From: Dissophora ornata
Lineage: Eukaryota; Mortierellomycota; Mortierellomycetes; Mortierellales; Mortierellaceae
Assembly: GCA_025201705.1 (NCBI GenBank)
Contig: MU617259.1
Location: 1-17,588 of the forward strand
Direction of reading: 5' to 3'
DNA: 17,588 bases
In this document: in pieces, positions 9,524 through 17,588 of the stretch
How the letters are laid out: the number at the start of each line of letters is the position of its first letter
How positions within the stretch are numbered: position 1 is the stretch's first letter
The notes under the pieces: generated by a model
Database searches by the model: none
The model's input: the letters and a program-made list of their open reading frames with translations, nothing else
What the model was told of the DNA's origin: nothing
Program-made: the position numbers and the translations under genes

Positions 9524-9538
9524 AACATTCTGCACACA

Positions 9539-9550
9539 GAAACGCGTTTC
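9539..9550. repeat. Perfect 12-bp palindrome containing ACGCGT
   Basis: gaaacgcgtttc is a perfect palindrome whose core, ACGCGT, is the fungal MluI cell-cycle box (MBF site). There is only one copy and no confident gene start next to it, so a regulatory role is speculative. Confidence 0.35.
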
Positions 9551-10081
9551 CTAGCTAGGCAATTTGTGCCACTGGCAATGTTTCCAATTACTACTGGCAA
9601 CTGTACGCTCTGTTTTTTTCAGCACGTGTATACATCAGAGAGACTGATGTTCTTGCTGTCTGAAGACGCGCGTGTTTGTTGTCGAAAGTATGGACGCACG
9701 AGAATCCAATGTGTCGCACAGGAGTCCACTCAGTCGTGCTGAGGCGTGAGACATGTCAAACCGCAATTTAGAACCGCAAAACGAGCTTCTGTTATTGCAC
9801 AGCCTTTATTACCCTCTCCTCCCGCCACCATTACAACAGACAGTAATGTCACTGCTTATTAGCTCAGCTTAGTTTAGGGACTTTGTTTTTTGAAACCTGC
9901 GCGCACCATGCAACGCTTAATTGTCCACGTAAAAATACACTTTCGACTTTGTTATGAACTTCATTTTAACTATTCCGTGTGCCTGTCTCCAGGAAAACGG
10001 AGATGGAGTCATATCGCACCTGTAACTCAACGATATCAATTCACTAGGCATTGATTCCTATAAGGTTTTCACGCATCGTGA
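9551..10081. other. Intergenic stretch, no supported gene
   Basis: A 39-codon ATG frame starts at 9753 (MSNRNLEPQNELLLLHSLYY), and another starts at 9908 and runs 57 codons in the same frame as the decayed region from 10082. Neither shows a known domain. I found no tRNA: a B-box-like gttcaatcc on the minus strand near 8800 lacks paired arms. Confidence 0.3.
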
Positions 10082-10952
10082 CACCTTCTATATAGCCCCA
10101 ACACCGAATCTGAAGTGCAGACGAAGCAAGGTGTAGTGCCTGACTGCCCCGATGGGATGGAACCGCCATTCGGCGAGGTCACTGGATATCCGCAATGGGC
10201 AGACAAGAGAAAGAGCGGCTTCGAGCTGTGGCGATTGGCGCGGTTTAGCAAGTACGTACTGGATTAGGGCGCACCCGTGGTGCCACTTGTTCAAAGTAAT
10301 CTGCGTACAGGGCAGTTTGCCAACTGGTGGCGCGGTGGAGATGTTCACTATTTCCATGTGCAGTACATCAGCGCCATCGCCACTTTGCAAGCTTTATATA
10401 CGTGGTCTTCTCTGATGGAGACAGCAAGCTGTGCTGTGGTTGAACAACAACCATGAGGTAGACATGAAATGGTCATGGAATACTGGGGGGCCTGGAGAAT
10501 ATCAAAAAGTCCCTATGCTGAATGTACAATAAAAACGAAAATGACGAAACTTGAGGTTTATGTCAAAAACCTGGGCAATTTATGTGTCAACATTGGTGAT
10601 TCTGTCTCTTTTCTCCTCTCGTTCACGCTTCTTCGCTCCTATTCTCCCCTCCAGCATGGTCCCCAGGAAACCAAGAGTCCAGAAATCACAATTTACTCCG
10701 ATATCGAACCCGTCGAAGCATAAGCAAATGCGGGGTAGATAAAGGTTCACAAAAACGCCGTACACAACACAGCCTCGGAGGCCCAACAGTCTGTATCCAG
10801 AAACTGGACTACCCATCACTTTGACGATTGACACAGAGAAGGAACTCAGTGTACGCATCTACGGCCATATCTTAACAGCCAACTTTAGAGTCCACAATGA
10901 TGAGCCATGGGGTGAAATCCACGAGCGCATCGCGTTTCTAACGCTCGGATTA
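10082..10952 (+). pseudogene. Possible decayed coding region, family unknown
   Basis: One plus-strand frame is open for 61, 62 and 88 codons (10082-10264, 10268-10453, 10457-10720), interrupted only by TAG 10265 and TGA 10454. It contains protein-like stretches such as SGFELWRLARFSKYVLD and GGDVHYFHVQYISAIATL. An overlapping frame continues from ATG 10656 past TAA 10740 to 10952 and includes GLPITLTIDTEKELSVRIYG. A pyrimidine tract ending in ctcccctccag at 10654 resembles an intron acceptor, so some breaks may be introns. The reverse strand of the first part is also stop-poor (100 codons, 10390-10088), which weakens the case. I cannot name a family. It may equally be chance. Confidence 0.25.
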
Positions 10953-11493
10953 TAAAACAAATGCTTGTCAGCCCACTATGGCGTCCTGGTTGTCGCCAAT
11001 GGGCGTAATCAGAGGTGGAGAGCTCTGGGCAGTAGCTGAAAGTGGACAACTCGTATAAACGTGCAGCAAAAGAATACTGCAATTCTCACCCTCACAGACA
11101 CGTCAGAAGCAAAAGGATGGATAAAGTGGGCTTTACGCCTGGAGCCAGGCAAACATTCCATATTCACAAGGCTCTGAATTCCCATAGGATCTAGTTTACT
11201 CCTCAAACTGCGTGGACAAGCGCAGTCATACTTTGGACTGGCTCGCTGGCCCACGACCGAACTAGACGGGCGATTATAAACTGTCTCCTCCGCATGTAAA
11301 GACCTTAGTATTGTAAAAGAACCTTGTGCTCGTTCTCTCGAGAGGGAGTGAGAGAGTGAGAGTGAGAGTGAATCCTTCGATTTGCAAAATCTTTTTAAAT
11401 GGCTTTGGGATTCAGACAATTTCTATCTCTACGGTGATGGGTGCAAAAATTTACAAGCGTCTGTCTTTTCTTTCTTGTGGAAGGGGGGTGGGT
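10953..11493. other. 3' flank of VWA8
   Basis: Expected to hold the VWA8 3' UTR and poly(A) site on the minus strand; I see no canonical AATAAA close to the stop. The plus strand continues a low-stop frame with breaks at 10953, 11034 and 11175. The minus strand has a 136-codon frame starting at TTG 11419, partly made of the GTGAGA repeat, which I treat as chance. Confidence 0.35.
11347..11370. repeat. Imperfect (GTGAGA)n repeat downstream of VWA8
   Basis: gtgagagagtgagagtgagagtga is a short purine-rich tandem repeat about 130 nt past the VWA8 stop, in its likely 3' UTR or just beyond it. Confidence 0.7.
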
Positions 11494-14400
11494 TTACTTG
11501 ATCATGGACGACAAAAAGATGGACTTGATGATCTGGGGCAGATCCTTGGTGTCCAAGCAGACGTGGGCATGTGAACCCAGCGCGTCCTTTAGCTTATCCG
11601 CCTGGTCAGCCAAAGATCCAATGAAGATCATCGACGAGGTCACTCTATCGTCTGATCGAAGAACTAGAAATGAAAAAAAAAATTCATGATGAGTTAGGAA
11701 TCAAATACACACGAGGCAATAAGACAGAGAGAGGCAAGATACATACTGCGTGCAAGATCCTCGGGCTTGATGTTGTACTGTCCAATGTTGGCGTCTGACA
11801 GGACGACGACGATATAGTCGTCTGCATCATCCTTGACGATATCACGCATTGCCATCGACGTCGCCGACAGAGTGTTGTCGCCCGAGAGGCAGTACTGCGA
11901 ATGGGCGCTCATCTGCGAAATGACCTTGAAGACATCCTTCTCAGTCTTGGGGTATCGCCCTTCCTTCACGAACTCAAGGTTGGGCGAATCGCCTGAGTGG
12001 CCGATGATCGAGTACTCGAACTTGTGCTCAAAGTTACGGAATGACTCCATGATCACTATTTTTTTTTAAAATAAAAAGGTACAATGTTAGCGAATACTCC
12101 GGATAACAACCTCTAGTCAACCAACATTCAAATGGATAAAACTTACTGAGTGCGACTTCCATGGAACGCTCCAGGCGTCTGTCATGGTTGTTGAACCTGA
12201 ACATACTCGCCGACAAATCAAACACAAAGTACATCTTCTTTGGCTTTTGCTGGAATCCCATCTCTGGATCCTGGTCACCTCGCAGCTTATAAATATTGTG
12301 GTCGCCCGTCAGACCCTCGATCAGCTTTGTATCGTCCAGATCACCAGAGCTCTGGTTTTTGAGCCAGACGCGCTCCTTGTTCTTGGCCTCGATTGACTCG
12401 AGAATGACACGGAGCTCACGGATCTCGCGCTGGACGTTCTCCATGTAGGCCATGTAAAGCTTGGCATCAGCTGCGGTCATGTCCATGGCAGCCAGGTGCT
12501 TGCGCATCGTCATATTGTGCATCTCGATCTGGGCATCCGAGACTAGCTTGGGAGGAGGGGCGTTTGTGCGCTAAAATAAAGAATGGCCCTTTAGTCTTTC
12601 AAGATGCTTAAAGAATCTCATCTCTACAGGAGATTTACACAGATTTGATGGAAAACTTACAATATCGAGCTTGGAAACGTCGTCAAAATTGGGCTTGCGG
12701 CCGTCTTTAGGTGCTCCCGTACGTTCTCCAGATCCAGACCCAGATCCGTTACCATTACCATCACCACTTCCGTCCCCATCTCCATCTCCGCCACCGCTAC
12801 CACCGCCACCACCTCCACCGCTACCACCTCCACCGCCAGAGCTAGAGTCTCCGCCAGCGCCTTCCATACCTGGAGGCAAATCACCGTCACCCATCGCGGC
12901 AATGACCTTACCATCCGGTCCAACCAACTCGCCATCGGCATTCATATAGTGACCATTTTCGTCCTTGTACAAGACAGAGAGAGTTCGAGAGTCAAGCGTA
13001 CCGACCAGTTTCTTCCAGGTGCTCGCGGCTTGGAAAAGGTCTGCAGCATCAACCTGCCAGATGCGGACAAAGCCAGTATTGTCCATGGTCAAGAGCGAGC
13101 CGTCCGCGAGCTCGGTCATGGAGGCGACGATGCGGTCCTGCTGCACGCCCTTGAAGCCGGTAATGGGGGCATCGGCGCGCAAAGTGCTGGTTACAGGGAT
13201 GGAGAGAGGGATAAGGACTCGCCAGATGCGGCGCTCTGAGGGCGAGAAAAGTTCCAAGTGACCTTCGCTCTTTCCGCTCTACGTTCAAGTCGAAGGAAGA
13301 AGTAACGGACACGTTCACAAATGTTAGACCTGGGTGGATAGTTGCTCCTCAAACTCCATAAAATGAGTCAAAACCAACATGACTGAAGATAATCTTACAG
13401 GCGAAGGGATAATCTTGGCCATCTGCTGGGTCTTGCTCATATAAATCGAAGAGCTCTGGAGGTTCGAGTACATGTTCCTGACAACCTCATCAGAGATGGG
13501 CCTCATGAACGAAAACACGTCCATGGAAGCCTCGGGATCCTGGCTCAGGATGTGTTCCATGTTCTTGGTCAAGGCCATGACAACGCTATCGTTAGTGGTA
13601 TGCATCATGCGGATATTCTCGCTGCAAACATGGACAAAAAAAAAGAGGAGGATTTGTTAACAATCCGCTGTTTTTTTTCATATAATACTCACTTTTTCAA
13701 CCCTGATATTATCCGTTACCTGTTGCTCATGCCTGGCTCAACAACGGGTGGTGAGATATAAGTCAAGCGCTGCTTGGCCTTGGCTCCCATTCCCGTGATC
13801 TCCACACGCTGTATACGATTCGGCATAGGTGCTTGCGAATCTGACGCATACACCAAATGGTAATCGCCGTTCTGGCAATCCTTGACCAACCACATCCTTG
13901 GGTTCAACATATAAAATGCCGAGACCTGAACAGGAAGCTCGACAGTGTACTGAGTTCCAGTGTTAAAGTCGACGACCACAATGTTGGCTCTGTTCTCCTG
14001 GAAGAAGGCAATGAAACCGAGATGAGCCAAGGACTTGTCCATCAGCGAGGCCACGGGCGCCAAACCATTCAACATCACGGATACAATCGAATCCTTTTGG
14101 GTGTCCAACGATAGGAACGAGTTGTCTGAGGGGTTATGCATGCAAAGGAAACGGCCACCAGCCTGAGTCTCCACAAGTGCCAAGCGGAGTCTTGGGGGTG
14201 CCTTCTGCAGAGGGAAATACTCGTACATATCCGCACTCCTGACGGTGCGATGGGCCGCATCAATAAAGTGCAGAGTCACAGGGTTGGTCGAGATCGCATA
14301 CAAGTTGCCCTTATCAGTCGAAATAATGTCCAGGGCCTCACCGCGGGTTGGGATCTTGAAATGATACAACTGTTCCGAGAACACGACCGAGCGACCCTCG

Positions 14401-17400
14401 GATCTCTCGAGATCGCGGGGCGTTCCTGGCGTCACATTCCAGCCTCCACGGAAAACGATTGGCTGGGACTTGACATTACATTCGATAGGGCGCTCATCTG
14501 CGGCCTTCTTCCAGGTCTCGGTCAGAAGAGGCTCACTGACTTCAACCTGCTTACCAAGCTGGATCGTGAACTCGGACTCAAGACCAACGGGGATGCCGTG
14601 CTTCTGGAATGTCTCGATCAACATCTCCTTCGAGTCCGCATCGTACTGATCGAAATCAAATACGTTCTGCAGGATACGCGAGATACCTTCCTCAGGGTAA
14701 ATCTGCATATGTTTGACAACATTGACCAACTCACGCGTCGAGTATGGGTACGACAACAGCCCTTCGTCCACGAGCACACGCAAATCCTCAAAGGCCGCCG
14801 TCAGCTTCAGAAGCAACTCCTCGGGGACATCAGGTCCGTACTTGCGGAGCAAAAACATCTCTGATTCCGCATCTGGGTTATCGACGGCGTGACAACTGAA
14901 CACATCTCCCACTTCTCTGAAGAAATCGTTTCCGAGGAAGGGGAATCCAGGTCGGTTGGCCAGGACCATCATTCGGAAGCCCGGGTGAATCACGATCTCC
15001 TCCTCGTCTGATCCCTCGGTGGGCTTGGAGACAATGCGACGACCATCACTGAGCACCATCTGTCCGTCCTCCAACAGGTTACGGATGACGCTCGTAACAT
15101 ATGTAGGCGCCTTGTCGGCCTCGTCAATAACCAGAATATATCCATCCCTGACAGACTTGACCAAAGGCGAGTCGTCGTATTGGAGGACACCATCCACGAT
15201 CGACGGGGTGGCAGTCAAGCTCTGAACGGTGGTATCACGATGCAGCTGAATATACTCGCGAGGGAGTCTGAGCAGCTGCAGGAAGTAATCAGCCAACTTG
15301 TTCTTGCCGACTCCCTGGTTGCCGATCAATAGCAAGTGCTCGCCCAATTGGAAATCCTTGAGCATTTCCATCAGAATCTCTGTCTGCTTGGGGTTCTCGT
15401 GGAAGACAATGTTGGGGATCAAGACGGGATTGGAATCCTGACGAACGGGTTCTTCAATGGCACCGATGCGGAGTGACTTGGGGTTCTCTCTGCTCGGAAG
15501 AACTTGGATCACGAGCTAAAAGGAATAAATATCAGACAATTAGCTCTGGGTACATGGAAGAAAGGCTTCAGGTGTTATATTGAAATAATCTTACCTCGTT
15601 GGCTTTGTATGACTTGGGCTTGGGCGTGATTCCGTTGGAGGCGAGAAGTTGGTTCAAAGCATCCTTGGCAATGGAAGGCAGGAAGCGAGAGAGCGAGACC
15701 TTGTGGACAGCATCATGCAAACTCTCGTTAGGGAAGACAGCCAAGCGACGACAAATGCGGATCAATTGGCTGGAGGATAGATATCAGGAATAATAAAGGT
15801 TAGGAGGATGCATACAATGGCAGGGAGCCCAAAGAGCATCAAATTCATCAGCGACGAAAACTTACCGAGTTGACATGGCAGAGGAGAGCGTCTTGATAGT
15901 CTCATCGGGGGAGTTTCGCAGATGGTTCGCAAACTTCAACAGAAGAGCCAAGCTCTCAGGAGACACACCGGGAGAAAGCGTCTCCAACAACTGGGTCTCT
16001 TCCTGGAGTGAAAGAGGACGGAGAGTGACAAATTGGAACATGCTGACGATCTCAGGTGCCAGCCATGATCCAGGCTTACCGCCCTCAGTTCCGTTCGATA
16101 CCGGTCTGGCAAGAGCCACGACGCGGAACGAGGGGGAGATACGCAACAAGCCCTTCTTCTCCATCTGCTCTTTGCTCCAACCATACTTGGCTTGCAATTG
16201 ATCATAATGAGAGTGTCTCATCAACTTGCGTCCGTCCGGCATGGCCGTCTCGCGCTCGTGGATCAATCGCTGCAATGACACCATGGTTCCAAAGGACAGA
16301 GTATCAATTCCGTCCATGACCGCCAAAGCTCCCGACATGGCTGCCTTGACAAGAGCAGAGTTCTCCCAGATGGTATCTCCAGCGAAAGTGGTGCCTCTGC
16401 GTTGGAGAAGATCACGCGAGGACATGTCCTTGTACAAAGGAATGAACTCGACCTTGTATCCCAGGTTCTTGCCGAAATGGCGCATCAGCGCACTCTTACC
16501 CACACCCTTGGATCCAATCACACAAAAATCGCCGACGGAGTGGGCTAAGAGCATGCTGACCAACGTCGACACGTGGTAAGATGTCTCAACAAAGTACTCA
16601 GCAGGCTCAAAGGGATAAGCACCGCAGTGGAGATCGACTGAAGTCCTCTTGCCAGAAGTATGCTCAAAGGTAGCACAAGCGGTGGTAGGCCCAGATCTCT
16701 CAATACTGACGATCTTGTAGGTTGAATCGCACTGACGAATGATAGTACCTTCATCCTGATCGAAGCCCTCCTCCTCGCGTCCCAGTCCCAAAACACCAAA
16801 GCGCTGGTAGGTCGACTCGATCAAACTGCGTTGCTCAGCCTCGCAGGTGGGCAACAGTGACCAAGGGTAGATAAGATCCAAGACGAAGCGAGGTTGAGCA
16901 TCCTGGAAGTTGTTCAGCAATTTGATAGCGTTTTCAATCGACACGGGGAATTCTGGGATGGCGACGTTGCTGACCATCGAAGCGGCTGCAGAGGAGTCGC
17001 TTCCCAGGTTTTGGAAGTGCTGAGCACCCAGGACCATAGCCACTGAGATCAGACGCTCCAACATATCCTGAGGCACATTAGGTCCAATAGTCTTGAGCTG
17101 CGACATCTGGGACTCGAATCCTGGTGCCTTGACATCACGGGACTGGAAACGTGAACGAAGGGGAGGATCCAAGGGGTGGCCCACATACTGAGGGACAGGC
17201 AAACCGAGAGCAATGACCGTGAAGTCATCGCTAACCTTGACCAACTTGTGCTTCTCCATTGTTTCGATGGCGGACTGGCCTCCCTCCTTGACGAGCATGT
17301 CGAAACGCTTGGGGTTAACGAGGAACCGACCGTCCTCGAGCGCCATCTCTCGGTTCTCCAGCAAGTTGTTGAGGACAGGCAAGACATTACGCTCTGCCTT

Positions 17401-17560
17401 TTCGATTCCGTCCAAGATCAAGATTCGACCCTCGGTTGCGGCGCGAACACAAGCTTGGTCGACATAGTAGGCAGTGCCTCCGACGATCTCGCGTCGCTGC
17501 TTCAGATCAGACTCGGTGACATCCTTTGATAACGGGACATATTCAACTTCACGGTTGGTC
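11494..17560 (-). CDS. VWA8: VWA8-like mitochondrial AAA+/VWA ATPase, eight exons, 5' end missing
   Basis: Orthologue of VWA8, a mitochondrial ATPase of about 1900 residues in animals. Exons on the minus strand, spliced in frame: 17560-15866, 15769-15595, 15515-13720, 13621-13399, 13278-12661, 12570-12147, 12055-11757 side ending at 11747, and 11663-11494 (TAA). The introns are 79-120 nt with GTAAG/GTAAC/GTATG donors. Of 1802 visible residues, the first AAA module shows only its Walker B half (ILILDGIEKAERNVLPVLNN). Module 2 has Walker A GSKGVGKS (about 349-356) and LAVMDGID (411-418). Module 3 has GNQGVGKN (688-695) and ILVIDEAD (750-757). A beta-rich middle follows, then a Gly/Ser/Asp linker (1440-1481) and a VWA domain whose MIDAS reads DLSAS (1620-1624), SGDNT (Thr 1705) and LSDAN (Asp 1731). 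The visible start is a likely acceptor (ttag) beside the terminal T22 run, so roughly 150 N-terminal residues, including the targeting sequence and first P-loop, lie outside. Midasin is excluded by size and by AAA number. Family call is near certain; function is by homology. Confidence 0.95.
12729..12851. repeat. Degenerate trinucleotide repeat encoding the VWA8 glycine linker
   Basis: Runs of CCA/CCG and TCC-type triplets on the plus strand encode a linker of Gly, Ser, Asp and Asn (visible residues about 1440-1481) between the C-terminal half of the VWA8 core and the helical lead-in to the VWA domain. Animal VWA8 also has a Gly-rich stretch here, but this one is more repetitive and probably varies in length. 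Confidence 0.8.
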
Positions 17561-17566
17561 CTAACG

Positions 17567-17588
17567 TTTTTTTTTTTTTTTTTTTTTT
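17567..17588. repeat. Terminal T22 homopolymer (poly-A on the coding strand)
   Basis: Read on the minus strand, this is a poly-A run followed by cgttag, then VWA8 coding sequence. Several other introns here carry A8-A9 or T8-T9 runs, so this is probably the end of an intron. Assemblies commonly break at such runs. Confidence 0.7.

Noticed and set aside
9302..9742. 146-codon plus-strand ORF
   Set aside because: It starts at GTG, spans the hairpin cluster, and has no recognisable domain.
9841..9900. tRNA D-arm-like ttagctcag
   Set aside because: No matching anticodon arm or T arm follows.
11009..11419. 136-codon minus-strand ORF downstream of VWA8
   Set aside because: It starts at TTG, and its first part is translated GTGAGA repeat (alternating Ser-Leu). 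It probably lies in the VWA8 3' UTR.

Overview
This looks like nuclear DNA from a filamentous, early-diverging fungus, most likely Mortierellomycotina/Mucoromycota. The reasons are short GT-AG introns (79-234 nt) with CTAAC-like branch sites, base composition near 50% GC, and a VWA8 orthologue; to my knowledge the well-known yeasts lack VWA8. A decayed TnpB/Fanzor-like nuclease of a type I associate with Mortierella genomes adds weight. The phylum is inference. A T22 run closes the window and an A9 run opens it, so it may be an assembly fragment broken at homopolymers.

Layout: two large multi-exon genes lie on the minus strand. From 17560 to 11494 is a nearly complete VWA8, a mitochondrial protein with AAA+ ATPase modules and a C-terminal VWA domain. 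Eight exons are resolved and 1802 residues are visible; the N-terminus is outside the window. From 8209 to 1870 is a second gene of five exons encoding about 1915 residues: two blocks of ankyrin repeats followed by about 1250 residues of coiled coils and disordered linkers. It can be mistaken for two genes, because the third intron contains an in-frame stop and a TC tract. Splicing that intron in frame joins the two ankyrin blocks.

On the plus strand, downstream of the ankyrin gene (955-1675), is the most interesting item: a broken gene for an RNA-guided-nuclease-type (TnpB/Fanzor, OrfB zinc-ribbon) protein. It keeps a RuvC-I Asp, a RuvC-II Glu, a four-cysteine zinc ribbon and an apparently intact 95-nt intron, but carries frameshifts, a nonsense codon and a small deletion that removes the RuvC-III Asp.

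The 3.3 kb between the two large genes (8210-11493) has no confident gene. It holds the ankyrin gene's promoter with a TATA box, one small ATG-started ORF, a cluster of three hairpins at 9397-9523, and a stop-poor plus-strand stretch (10082-10952) that may be another decayed gene. Positions 1-954 hold nothing I can support beyond weak ORFs. The two large genes share no evident pathway. Their adjacency and shared orientation look like ordinary genome layout, with mobile-element debris in the spaces.
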